Assembly (NCBI GenBank): GCA_039707655.1
Contig: CM077670.1
Coordinates: 147,850,001-147,914,000 of the forward strand
Reading direction: 5' to 3'
Source of the DNA: Elymus sibiricus
Taxonomy: Eukaryota; Streptophyta; Magnoliopsida; Poales; Poaceae
DNA length: 64,000 nt
The notes beneath the pieces are model-generated. The model saw only the letters and a list, made by a program, of their open reading frames with translations, had not been told where the DNA came from and made no database searches. Position numbers and translations under genes: made by a program. This document shows positions 34,701-45,516 of this stretch, one piece after another. Position 1 is the first letter of the stretch; the number at the start of each line of letters is the position of its first letter.

Positions 34701-35076
34701 CGGAGCCACTGGACTTCGGCTTGATCCCGAAGAGCTTCAGCCATAGACCGAAGTGCGGCTCGCACCGGAGGAAGGCCTCGCAAACCATGATGAAGGAGGC
34801 GAGATGAAGAATGGAGTTTGGGGCCATATGGTGGAAATCGAGCCCGTAGTAGTACATCACCCCGCGCACAAAGGGGTGCAGCGGGAACTCCAGGCCTCGG
34901 ATGAAGTGGGGGACGAAGACTACCCGCTCCCCGGCGTTGGGAGCGGGCACCAGCTGGCCAGCCGCCGGAGCATGGGCGGCGATGGCGGGGGTCAGATACC
35001 CCGCGCTGCGCAGCTCCGAGATGGTCTCATCCGTCACGATGGAGCCACCCCAGTGCCCCTTAAGGGTGTCGGCCAT
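31753..35076 (-). pseudogene. Antisense spliced ORF of the gypsy 'Transposase_28' type
   Basis: Five exons read on the minus strand: 35076-34205, 34115-33691, 33603-33102, 32829-32715 and 32621-31753. The introns are short and GT-AG (GTGAGT/TTGCAG, GTAAGC/TATGCAG, GTACGC/TGCCAG, GTAAGC/TGACAG). Junctions 2, 3 and 4 keep the frame exactly; junction 1 is off by one as drawn. Exon 1 (from MADTLKGHWGGSIVTDE) resembles the family called putative gypsy-type transposon (PF04195). Exon 5 begins with an Ala/Glu coiled coil (LAELETLKAELEKGW) and ends with a conserved-looking domain. The last exon has three in-frame stops (TGA 32410, TAG near 32324 and 32286). Function unknown; antisense extra ORFs are known in Tat-lineage elements. 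Confidence 0.75.
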
Positions 35077-35203
35077 GGCTGGTGGTGAAGGATGGACTCG
35101 CGAAAGGGAAAAAGAGTAGGATGGGATCTGGACGCTGGAGCTAGACGAAGCAGTAGAAGGGGAGAGTGGGAGCGTGGTTGATTGCGTTGTCCTCCTTTTT
35201 GCT

Positions 35204-35212
35204 CTTATAAAG
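35204..35212 (-). promoter_or_regulatory. Candidate TATA box of the antisense gene
   Basis: CTTTATAAG on the minus strand lies about 128 nt upstream of the antisense ATG at 35076, just inside the element's 3' LTR. Spacing and context fit an independent promoter, but no transcript evidence is available. Confidence 0.5.
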
Positions 35213-35647
35213 CCTGTGAAAGGCTAGGAGTCCCCCTCGCTGCGCCGATAAACTCGCCGCTCCCATCAAAGATGCCGTTAAGCATATGGGGGGAAACAAA
35301 ATCGTAATGATATCCCTAAGAAAGCGGGCACGATCTCCGCCTTGATGGGATGTGCCAGTAAAAAGGCTGCCTCGAACCGCGATTTAAGGGAGGCAGTAAC
35401 TGCCCGACCTATCGCAGGGCGCGCCGTTTCGATAAAGCTGTCAGACAGGACTGAACCGTTAATACTCGATGGCAAGCCTTCGAGGCTAAGATATCTACCC
35501 CCTTCGGGCGGGGTACAAGCTCGGTCGGGCCTCGGATGTCATCGCTCCACTAAAAAAAGTGAAATATAAAGAGGAACTCGTCTGTCGAGCCAAGGACTCC
35601 GGATCCAAGATGGCGTCTGTTGAGAAAGTCGTCCTTGGCGTAGAAGA

Positions 35648-35663
35648 CCAGTTCGGGGGCTAC
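35648..35663 (+). other. Polypurine tract region of the Fatima-like element
   Basis: CCAGTTCGGGGGCTAC directly precedes the 3' LTR. The G run is the likely plus-strand primer. Confidence 0.65.
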
Positions 35664-36156
35664 TGACGGTGTCCTGGATCAGGGGGTGCTAACCTAGCCG
35701 ACCCGTCTCCTTGGTTGGGTCGATGGGCCCTCGTGCGTAGTCAAGATGGACTCCGAAGGACGTGTACAGGAAGGCGTGATCGAGACTGTCTCTACAGAAG
35801 ACTTGACGTATACTCCAAGATTTCTCCTGCCGCCCTGCTCCTAGATACCGACCTTGTAACCCTAGGTGCCCTCCTTGGCGTGTATATAAGCCATAGGGTT
35901 TAGCCCGTAGAGGGGACATCAACGCAATATCATTCACCTAGCCCTAGAGTTAGACACACATTACGATCTCGAGGTAGATCAACTCTGTATTCGATACATC
36001 TCCATCGATATAAACAAAAGCAGGACATAGGGTTTTACCTCCATCAAGAGGGCCCGAACCTGGGTAAACATCGTCTCCCTTGTCTCTGTTACCACCGATC
36101 TGAGATCCACAGCTCGGGACCCCCAACCCCAAGGTCTGCCGGTTTTGACACCGACA
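35664..36156 (+). repeat. 3' LTR of the Fatima-like element
   Basis: 493 bp, same ends as the 5' LTR. My comparison finds about 15 substitutions, about 12 of them transitions, and no indels. Confidence 0.93.
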
Positions 36157-36161
36157 CCGAG

Positions 36162-39100
36162 CCTCTCCTCGACCTCGCGGTGAGCCGCCTCGCCGGATGC
36201 GCCTCTCCTCTCCCTCCCTGGTCTCCTCTAGCTCTGGTTTCGCCGGGCGCCGCCGCAAGCCGTCGCTCGGCCGTCGTCGTTGCCATCGACTCCGGCCACC
36301 CCTAGGCTGCGCCTCCCCCACCATCATGTTCACCGTGTCGTCCGTAGCCCGTAGGGCCAAACCCCGCTCCGTTTGGTCGCCGGAGCGGCGAGAGCCGTGG
36401 ACGCCGCCGCGTCGGGTGGTTGCCGGCGTGCACCGCCGGCACGGGCGCGTTTAAAACCAGCCGGCTGGCCCACCTGTCAGCGGGCCTGACCTGACAGGGG
36501 ATTAGGCTAAGCCTAATTACCCTCCCTAAACCGTCACTGACTGGTGGACCCCCCGGCTAAATACCCCTTTGTTTTAAAGTGAGTCACAGATAGTGGGCGC
36601 CCCCTAGTTAACCTAATTAATCAACTGCAAACCCTGTTTTAATAACTGTGTCACTGACAGTGGGGCCCCATCTGTCAGTTTGACCAGGTCAACAGTCAAC
36701 TTAGTTGACTGCTGACTGGGCTACTGACTAGGCAGTGGCCCACCTATCATCCACAGTGGCTAGCTTACTGCTGGGTATAAAATGCATTTTACTGTTTAAT
36801 TTTCGAATTAATATTTAATCCAGTAATTTCAGAATATTGTTTAAACTTTGGAAATTCATATAAATTCAACCGTAGCTCGGATGAAAATGTTTTATATATG
36901 AAAAACGTTCAAAAAATGAGACGAATCCATTGGTGCCCTCCATGTAGCTGTCCCATGCCTCTAACACTGCAAACATGGAACCTTCCCCTCCGGATCGCCT
37001 GTCCGATAATTGCCTAAAGCCGGGAAAATATCCCCAGATATTTTTCCGCTCCGTCTGTAACGAGTAGCACTGCGTTAGGTCACCCCTATCTCAACATACT
37101 GCCATGACATGCATTGTGCTACATTTGTTTGCTCTGTATTTATTGTTTCTTCCCCCTCTTCTCTCCGGTAGACTTTGAGACTGACGCTGCTCCCGTGTAC
37201 GACTACGCCCCGAATGTCCAGCCCCTCTCAGCAGAGCTTCCAGGCAAGCAAAACCCCCTTGATCATTCCTATATTGCCTATTCTTTCTCTCTCACGCTTG
37301 CATTAGATTTCGCTACTGTTGTTCAATAGCTCCTATTCTGATGCATAGCCTGCTTTTGTAACCTGCTATTGTTACTTTACCTGTCATCCTAAACTGCTTA
37401 GTATAGGTTGGTTAGTGATCCATCAGTGACCCCTCACCCTTGTCCCTGTTGCCCCGCTTTGTTACCGGTGCCTCGATCCGTGTGATCGACGTGCAGAGAC
37501 CGACACATCACCACCCCCCTTAGTTGTACGACTCTGCAGAGCTACTATCGAGTGCCGAGGGTGATACCTCATACCTCACTCCTGATTATATCTCTGTAGC
37601 GTAGCTAATCGGTTGTGGATTCCTGAGGGTGATTCCTCATTCACCACTCCCGATGACGACCCTGCCATGCAACACCTCAAGTGTGAACCCTTCGAGGGTG
37701 ATTCCTCCAAGGTCACCTTGACGGTTACATCGAGTGGGAATCCAACGAGGGTGATCCCTCAGGTTTCCCCCTTGATGCTATGGACACACGGTTACTTTGA
37801 CTTCTACATGAGTCCCTTGTTGAAGTCGGGTCGGCCCCGAGGGGTACCCGCGAGAGTTGATGGAGTCGGGTTGACCGTGAGGGTACCCGCGAGTTAATTA
37901 CGAGGCGCGGCCGGGCAGGCAGAGACCGCCCCAGGAGAGGGATGGGCCTGGCCCTTGCGGCAAGTCCTCGAGACGGGGCGACAGGATCACTGATCGTTAC
38001 CGCGAGCTCCCAACACACTATGGGTTTGGATATATGATCTGAGTAGGCCTCTGGCCTTTTTCGCACTAACCACCACGCGGGAATAAAAGTGGGCACTTGG
38101 CGTCGTATGATTCTTCCGAAAGCTCTCAGACGTCAGCAATTGAGTGGCGCACGCCTGGTTGAACGGTAACTGCCTGCGCTTGTATTAAGGGGGTGGGTCT
38201 GCTCCCGGCTGCGTTCGCAACGTGCAGGAGTGCAAAGGACGATTGGCCCATGACCCCTTCGCACTTAGGAGTTAGATCGACGTGCTGACCTCTCTATCGA
38301 GCCTAGGTAGGACTACGTCGTGTTGATTAGCCGAGGCCGGACATGACCCGATAAAAGTGTGTCCGGCCGGAGTTAATCGAGCGTGTTGGGTAAGTTGGTG
38401 CACCCCTGCAGGGAAGTATATCTATTCAAATAGCCGTGTCCACGGTAACGGACGCTAAGAGTTGTATCCCGATCTACTACAACTAAAACTGGTTACTTGT
38501 GGTACTTGAGTAATATGTTGGCTCCGGGATCGCTTTCTCGCACGGAGTCGAGGAAGGATCTATGGGCGTTACTGCTTAATATAACTTATTACTTTATTAT
38601 ATGTTGTTTTACTCTCTTCTGTTGCTGAAAGACGCTGCAAGATGCTAGTCTTCGATAGGCTAGGCCTTCCCCTCTATTCTAGCAGTTCTGCAGTTCAGTC
38701 CACAGATACAACCCCTTCCTTTGATAATGATGCATATTTAGAATAGATCTGATGTAAGTCTTGCGAGTACTTTGGATGAGTACTCACGGTTGCTTTGCTA
38801 CCTTTTTCCCCTCTACCCGGTTGCTGCGATCAGATGACGGAGCCCAGGAGACAGCTGACCCTGTCGACGACTACTACTACCACACCGGCGGAGCCTACTA
38901 CTACGTGGAGACCGATGACCAGGAGTAGTTTCGGAGGCTCCCAGGCAGGAGGCCTGCGCCTTTTCGATCTAGATGTCGTTGTTTTGCTCAGCCTTCTTAA
39001 GGCAAACTTGTCTAATTAAGTCTGTACTCAGATACTGATGCTTCCACTGACTCTTGTGTAACTCAAGCTTATGTATTCGAGCCCTCGAGGCCCCTGGCTT

Positions 39101-39228
39101 GTAATATAAAGCTTGTATTATTTTAATTTGTGTTTAGAGTTGTGTTGTGATATCTTCCCGTGAGTCTCTGATCTTGATCGTGCGCATTTGTGTGTATGAT
39201 TAGTGCACGATTGAGTCGGGGCGTCACA
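36162..39228 (+). repeat. 3' LTR of the 4-kb-LTR element, right part
   Basis: Continues the LTR from CCTCTCCTCGACCTCGCGG and ends GGGGCGTCACA, followed by the AAATT duplication at 39229-39233. It includes about 60 bp (near 36225-36295) missing from the 5' LTR. Frames at 36197, 37613 and 38795 are LTR sequence, not genes. Confidence 0.9.
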
Positions 39229-39233
39229 AAATT

Positions 39234-42200
39234 CCACTCAAAGGTAGAAAGTTTACCTGGAGCAACATGCAAGGGGCTCCCCTTCTTGAGAAATTAGACT
39301 GGTGTTTTACCTCTGAGGTTTGGACTTTATCTCACCCTTCCACATTTGCTTACCCCTTGGCCAAAACAACATCAGACCATGCACCAATACAGATTAAAAT
39401 TGGCACAGCAATTCCCAAAGCACATATTTTCAAATTTGAGAACTACTGGATGGAACATGCACAATTCAAGGATATAGTTAAAAGAATTTGGGACCAAGAG
39501 GTACAGGAACAGGACAGTGCTAAGGTTATTGCTACCAAATTCAAGAGGTTAAGGAAGGGTCTCAAAAATTAGTCTAAAGAATTGTCTGGCCTTAAAATAG
39601 TCATTGATCATGCCAACTTCATGATCCTGTGCTATGATATCATTGAAGAATATAGGGATCTTGTTGAAGCAGAGGCTACTGGCAGAGATGTACTTAAACC
39701 ACACCTACAACAACTCCTAGAAAATCAGAGATTATATTGGAAACAGAGGGCTACGATAAGAAAGATCAAATTGGGGGAAGCGAACACCAAATACTTCCAA
39801 GCTAGAGTCACTGTCAAATTCAGGAATAACAACATTGCTATGCTTAAGGATGAAAATGGTCATGAACATTGGGATCACTCTGCCAAAGTTGCTATTCTAT
39901 ACAGAGCCTTCAAAAATAGAATGGGCACAACTTCAGATACTCACAATTACCTTCAGCTTCATCAGCTATTAACTCCTGAAGATTTATCTGCACTTGAAAC
40001 CCCTTTTATAAAGAGGAAATTGACCATGTCATCAAACATATGCCTGCAGATAAATCCCCTGGTCCAGATGGTTTCAATGCTGCTTTCTTGAAATGCTGTT
40101 GGGACATCATTGCTACTGATTTTTATAAATTGATTGAGGACTTTTATCATGGGACTGTTAACATCCAGAGTATTAACTACTCATTCATCACCTTGATCCC
40201 AAAAACTGATGGTGCAGTCACACCTTCTGAATTCAGACCAATCTCCCTGCTCAATTGTACTCTCAAAATCATCACAGAACTTCTGGCCAATAGACTGCAA
40301 AGAATCATTCTACAACTGGTGCATAAGAATCAATATGGGTTTCTGAACAACAAGTGCATACAAGATTGTCTAGCTTGGACCTATGAATATATTCACCAAT
40401 GCCACCAATCCAAGAAAGAAATTGTTCTGCTCAAACTAGATTTTGAGAAGGCATTTGATATGGTCAGCCATGATACTTTGTTTGAAATTTTGAAGGCTAA
40501 GGGATTTGGAGACAAATGGATGCTCTGGATTAAATTAATTTACAGTACTGGCTACTCATCAGTGCTACTTAATGGAGTACCAGGCAAACAATTCCTTTGC
40601 AAGAAAGGAGTCAGGCAAGGGGATCCACTCTCTCCATTAACTTTGTTATTGCAGTTGATCTACTTCAATCTATGTTGAATGAAGCTATGCACAATGGTCT
40701 GGTTGATTCACCTCTATTGTACAACTCCTGCCCTGAGTATCCTATTATCCAGTATCCAGATGATACCATTCTGGTGGCTAATGCTGATGCTACCCAACTC
40801 AATCACATCAAGAGTCTTCTGCTACACTTTGTTGCCTACACTGGTCTAAAAGTTAACTACTCCAAGTCCACTTTAATCCCCATCAATACTGCTATTGACA
40901 AAGTAAACCAGCTCTCCTCCATGCTTGGATGTAAGGTGGGCTCCTTCCCACAAAAGTACCTTGGTCTCCCTCTATGTCTGAGCAAGCCCAGATTGGAAGA
41001 TTATGTTCCACTGCTCAAAAGGATTGAAAATAGGTTGCTATGCTGTTCCACTCTTCTTTCTACTGGTGATAAGCTTACACTGACTAAATCTGTATTCTCA
41101 GGCATGCCTATCTTTTTCATGTGCACTTTGATGATCCCAAAGACAGTGGTTAACCAACTTAACATCTACCTCAAGAATTGCATCTGGAGAAAATATGGTA
41201 CTATAGAGAGAGGCATGGCCATGATAGCTTGGGAGAAAGTTTGCCTCCCTAAAGAGCATGGTGGTTTGGGTATTCTGGACATCCTCACACATAACCAGAC
41301 TTTGCTCATGAAATACTTACAAAAATTCCTCAATAGAGATGATACACCCTGGGTCAAGATTTTATGGGAATCATATTATGCCAGTAGTCAACCTGGTGAG
41401 AGGATGGTGGGCTCTTTCTGGTGGAAGGCCATTCTCAAGCTACTACCCACCTACAAGGAGAATGCTCTATGTAAAGTTGGTCAGGGGGACACTGCTCTGT
41501 TCTGGACGGATAAATGGCATGGTCAACCCCTTAACATCTTATACCCTGAGCTATATTCCTTCTCCAATAACAAAGTCATCACAGTGCAGCAAGTACTCAA
41601 TCTACATGATATGAGCATGATTTTCCAGAGGCCCCTGTCCCTCATTGCCTTCCAACAGTTAAACACTTTGCAAGAAAGCATCATCAATAGAGTTACTAAT
41701 GGGACCCCTGATCAGTGGTGCTATTCATGGAATTCTCAAGGATATTCCTCCATGAAAATGTACAAACAACTACTTGGGAAGAGCACTGTCCATCATCTAT
41801 TTAAAGATATTTGGAGCACATCCTGTAGACTAAGACACAAAATCTTCTTCTGGCTACCACTTCATGACAGAGTAAACACTAGGAATATGTTGCAGAGAAG
41901 AAGCATGCATTTACAGGATTACAACTATGCTCTTTGTGGAGACAACACTGAGGAAACTTCTGCTCATCTATTATGGAACTGCCCATTTTGCTTTACTCTG
42001 TTGGGATCAGATTGTGCCTCGTCGACATAGAGGCATTTCCACATTTGATGAGATTTCACTCATCTTCTGTCAACTACCTAGAGAAATTGCACTTGAGATC
42101 ATTATGGTAGGTTGTTGGGGCATTTGGTCATGTAGAAATGACAAGATTTTCAGATCTGCAGTCCCCCACCAGGATTGCTGGAAATTTTATCTCAAAGAGG

Positions 42201-42277
42201 GGCTCTGGGCAGCACAGGTCAAGGCAAGAGAACAGAAGGCTGATAAAATAAAGAGTTGGTCTGAACAGCACATATGA
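39234..42277 (+). pseudogene. LINE2 ORF2: end of endonuclease, reverse transcriptase, zf-RVT
   Basis: This resumes the ORF2 cut at 18362. GRKFTWSN and TSDHAPI (catalytic Asp-His) finish the endonuclease. The RT contains [31 protein letters not shown] and [10 protein letters not shown], spread over two phases by frameshifts near 40000 and 40630. The active-site box reads YPDD instead of YADD. After RT come KEHGGLGILDI and a zf-RVT with a degraded first Cys pair. Another frameshift near 41990 precedes the last 90 codons, stopping at 42275. A stop also lies at about 39570. No RNase H domain. Confidence 0.9.
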
Positions 42278-42360
42278 ACACTTTAATGTTTCCTAGAACT
42301 GGGATTGGTTAATTTTGTTTTCTCTCACTCTGTAATTGTACATATTATTTAATGAAAATT

Positions 42361-42384
42361 ACCGTAGAACAATTGTTCTACGGT
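42361..42384 (+). other. LINE2 3'-terminal palindrome (stem-loop)
   Basis: A 24-bp perfect palindrome: ACCGTAGAAC, central AATT, GTTCTACGGT. Seven bases later the poly(A) begins. In RNA it would form a 10-bp stem with a 4-nt loop. Its position matches the LINE3 hairpin although the sequence is unrelated. It is probably the recognition structure for the LINE reverse transcriptase. Confidence 0.7.
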
Positions 42385-42411
42385 CTCGGCTAAAAAAACA
42401 TAAAGAAACCC

Positions 42412-43445
42412 AAGGGGATTCCAAAAAGAGCAAAATATTGTAGGTTCATAACAAAACTGCTTTTGAGGTGTAGCCGTAGATATTTGTGCAAGTAAGGAAA
42501 AATTGGTTTGAATTAAAAATGTTGATCAGTACGAATTAAAAATAGTGATCTTTTCGAAATAAAAGAAATGATCAGTTCGAATTAAAAAAATCAATTTGAA
42601 TTAAAAACAATGACTAGTTCGAATTAAAGAGAATAATTAGTTTGGATTAAAAATCAGTTTGAATTAAAGACAAATTATCAGTTCAAATTAAAAACAATGA
42701 CTAGTTCAAATTAAAAATCAGTTTGAATTTAAAAGAAATGATCAGTTCAAAATAATTCTCAAGAAGTTTGGTACATGAACTTGATCATTCTTTTGACAAG
42801 AACATATCTACATCAGTTCGGGCTCAAAAGAATATAAGTTCAAAGAAAATAATTGCAAAAGTTTAAAGTTGGAAATAGAAATTTCGTAAGTTAAAAAAAA
42901 CAAGTTAAGTTCATGTTTCTGAATTCTATAAGTACAAAGACTTAACTGCATCCGTTCTCTCATGTATATGCATCGGTACAAGGGGTTACAAATTAAAACC
43001 ATGTATACACACCCCCCATAACACTCTTTCCCTGTGTAATTTTTTTAACTAGCTAATGCGGGGCATTGCCGATTCAATATAGTCGGAAAAAACCTCATAG
43101 TTCAATCGAGGACATTGGGTGGTTCGATGAACACAATTTTGATAGTTTGAAAACAACGATTAGTAAAAAGATAGCATGTTTTATAAAAAAGGTGCTCAAA
43201 GTTCAATTACTCTCCCCACGAACATTGGTACACTCGGTTTGGGGGAGTGCACATGTCACTAAGAAAAAATGTGGGTAAGTTCATGGCAGAAAAACCATAA
43301 GTTCACAGATAAAAAGTTTTACGGTCACAAAAAACTATTGTTTGGAAATTCAGAAAAGAAAGAAATAAGAGAAGAATTGGGGGGTAGGTATAAAGAATCC
43401 ATAAAGCTCAAAGATAAAAAAAGTGAAAAGTTCAGAACCACGGAA
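42412..43445. other. AT-rich host DNA with degenerate short repeats, no gene
   Basis: From about 42500 to 42755 a word like AGTTCGAATTAAAAA recurs roughly every 20-35 bp in degenerate form, often with GATCAGTTC. AGTTCA/AAGTTCA words continue more sparsely to 43440. No coding region is visible. The type of element is not recognised; the texture resembles subterminal repeats of DNA transposons. Confidence 0.45.
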
Positions 43446-43758
43446 AGGAGATGATGAGGACATCAATACCATAGTTACACCCACAGCCCCTGCTACTACA
43501 CATACTGGACCAATTACTAGAGCTTGCGCACGCCAATTAAATTATCAGGTACTTTCGTTTCTTGGGAGTAATTCTAAAGTTCATGAGAATATGATGTTGC
43601 CTAAATTAGATACATTTGTGTTGATTACTAATGAAGGGCCTAGCATGGACAAGAGGGATGAACACTGGAGCGGGATCAAGCATGGAGATGAAGGCGCGTG
43701 CGAAGGGAACCAGAACGGCGTTTCTGATGGAGTTTTCAGCACTTTGAAGCCTCCATGA
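43446..43758 (+). pseudogene. C-terminal end of a CRM-like pol polyprotein
   Basis: About 104 codons starting GDDEDINT, with GPITRACARQLNYQVLSFLG, ENMMLPKLDTFVL and ending STLKPP before a TGA that is also the first three bases of the LTR. This is the tail after integrase in CRM-like chromoviruses, a region proposed in that clade to help target centromeric chromatin. The frame is clean, but the fragment is cut on its left by AT-rich host sequence, so the integrase core is missing. Confidence 0.75.
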
Positions 43759-44365
43759 TGGCATACATGGACATGGACGAAATATACAAGATGCCCTTTC
43801 ATAAATTTCATCCATAGCTTATTTTAGGTGTTGCGTCACCTTAGTTTTGGGCCAGGCCCATGTAATTTCGAAATACTACTTCATAGGCTGGTTTTAGAGT
43901 CCGTATTGTAGGGGAATCGACTCAGGAGGTGTTTTAGTCCCACCTTCCTAAGGGTGGACGAAATCCCCTCCCTTTTCTCCTACAAATATAGCCCTTAAGG
44001 CACCGATTAGACTTGAGTTTTGTTTAGATTAAAGTTCGCCATAGCTGCAACTCGCGTCCTTCATTTGTGTTCAACGACCAGACCAAGACGTCACAGAACC
44101 CCACTTGATTAATAAAGCTTTCCTCTTATATTCGCAATATCCAAATTGCAATCTCAGTTTCTTGCTTGTTCTTCGTTTGCTTGCACGAAATAGACCCTCG
44201 TGGTCAGGTTGATCGTGCTCCGGCGTGGTCAACCTCTCAGAGTTGGTTTAGCGATTGCTAAGGCGTGACCTCTTCGCACGTTCGTAGTCGGATCGTCAAA
44301 GTCGACTTCCACCCAAAACGATAGCTACCATCTCATTGAAAGACGGGACACCTTTGCCTCTATCA
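43756..44365 (+). repeat. LTR of the CRM-like element
   Basis: 610 bp, TGATGGCATACATGG to CCTCTATCA. It is preceded by pol sequence and followed by a primer binding site, so it acts as 3' LTR for the left fragment and 5' LTR for the right body. No TSD can be tested here. Confidence 0.78.
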
Positions 44366-45516
44366 AGTGGTATCAGATTTCGAGGTTGCCCGGTGAGATT
44401 TTTCCAGTTTTTCGTAGTTTAGATCATATCTGTTCTTCATACCTACAGTCCACGAAAAAGCCACAAAAAAATATGATTAGTTCATCATATCCGAACCAAT
44501 CTGAGCCTTTGCATAATCCTTTCAGTGTTTTTGCTTTGTTGAATTTGCGGTTGCATCGTCGTGTCGAGTTGCTAGTCTTAGCGTCTAGTCCCTTAGAGTT
44601 TCGAGTTCTGTTCACAGGTTGTCACGTCGCCACACCATCGTCATCACCGCTGCCATATACCACCATCGCATATCCGCCGCCAATCTGAGTCCATATACAC
44701 CACAACATATCCCCTGCCATCCTGCCAATAAGAGTCCACCTCCAACACATATCCGCCGCCATCATGCCAATCCGAGTCCGCCTCCATCACATATTCACCA
44801 CCAGTCCGTGTTCCATCGCCCCTACATATATCCGCCACCAATCCTAGTCCGAGTCCAGTATTTGCTTCGTTGTTATTGATTTCCAGGTCACGCCATACTA
44901 CGTGTCTTGATCAAGTCGGACTCCCCAACTTTCGTGTTGCCCGCAGTAGAGAAATAGGTCCAGTTTCAAAAAAAAAGTTTGAGATTCGCTTGATCAAGTC
45001 TAGAAAATTCTGGCTAGGCAGTTTTTAGACCATTTGTAGACTTTTTCGAAAAAAAATTGTTGCTGAGCAAAAAAAAAGTTGAAAAAAGTGAAAAAAAGAG
45101 AGAAAAAGAAAAAAGAGATTCAGAGTGTGCTTCTGCCTTGTTTACACGCCGCACCGTGATTTTGTTAGTGTTCTAGGCTCGCGTGTCTAGTACGGTCTAG
45201 CCTAGGACTAGCACAGTACCGTTGTTGAGCGTTTCTTCAACTTTGCATCTCTGAATTGATTGTTGCTGACCTTTTTGCTACCATATATTAAGCCTTCCCA
45301 GCTCCACATACTATCTACGTCATGTGTTTGACACCACCTGGCAATCGCTCTATCCAAGCTTTCAGGCATTTTGACTACAACGGTTGCCGCTCACCGCCTG
45401 CTGCTTGGTAAGAACTGGTAAGAATTTGAGATTCGCTTGACGGATTTGTGACTCTCCACCACTTTATATTAGTAGTCTATAGGACATATTCTTGTGTGTT
45501 TCTATTGCTGCTAACC
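44366..45516 (+). other. Primer binding site and untranslated leader of the CRM-like element
   Basis: TGGTATCAGA at 44368-44377 matches the initiator tRNA-Met primer site. The remaining leader of about 1.1 kb contains imperfect CCGCCA-rich repeats (about 44630-44840) and an A/G-rich run (about 45050-45120). No coding feature. Confidence 0.7.

Larger units (their letters stand above)
26687..36156 (+). mobile_element. Fatima-like Gypsy element with gag-protease and an antisense gene
   Basis: TSD CCGAG at 26682-26686 and 36157-36161; two 493-bp LTRs that differ at about 15 positions by my hand count. The internal domain has a gag frame, a protease frame, about 1.3 kb of non-coding spacer and then a spliced antisense gene. 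Reverse transcriptase, RNase H and integrase are absent, so it is non-autonomous for replication. The MDGGSSLN protease motif and the antisense ORF point to the Tat lineage. The Fatima name comes from memory of the LTR start and is tentative. This is the innermost and youngest layer of the middle nest. Confidence 0.9.
18363..39228 (+). mobile_element. LTR retrotransposon with 4-kb LTRs and no recognisable coding domain
   Basis: TSD AAATT lies at 18358-18362 and 39229-39233. The LTRs run TGTAACACCCCC to GGGGCGTCACA; the 3' LTR is split by the Gypsy element 26687-36156. A tRNA-Met primer site follows the 5' LTR, and a purine tract with a hairpin precedes the 3' LTR, as in Tekay/Del-type chromoviruses. 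The 3.4-kb internal domain has no gag or pol frame, so the element is either a non-autonomous (LARD-like) partner or fully decayed. The near identity of its LTRs argues for a non-autonomous partner. Family name not assigned. Confidence 0.88.
16747..42395 (+). mobile_element. L1-type LINE (LINE2), 5'-truncated, split by a nested LTR element
   Basis: The TSD AAACATAAAGAAACCC is present at 16731-16746 and 42396-42411, the second copy following the poly(A). Outside the nested element (18363-39228) the LINE is about 4.8 kb: the C-terminal part of ORF1, a spacer, and ORF2 (endonuclease, RT, zf-RVT, no RNase H). A perfect palindrome sits just before the poly(A). Frameshifts and stops show decay. Its subfamily differs from LINE1 in lacking RNase H and in having the terminal hairpin. 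Confidence 0.92.

Noticed and set aside
33115..34746. A 543-codon plus-strand frame opposite the antisense gene
   Set aside because: It is the mirror of GC-rich exons on the minus strand and runs across their introns. The minus strand shows splice signals with frame continuity and recognisable family sequence; the plus-strand product shows none.
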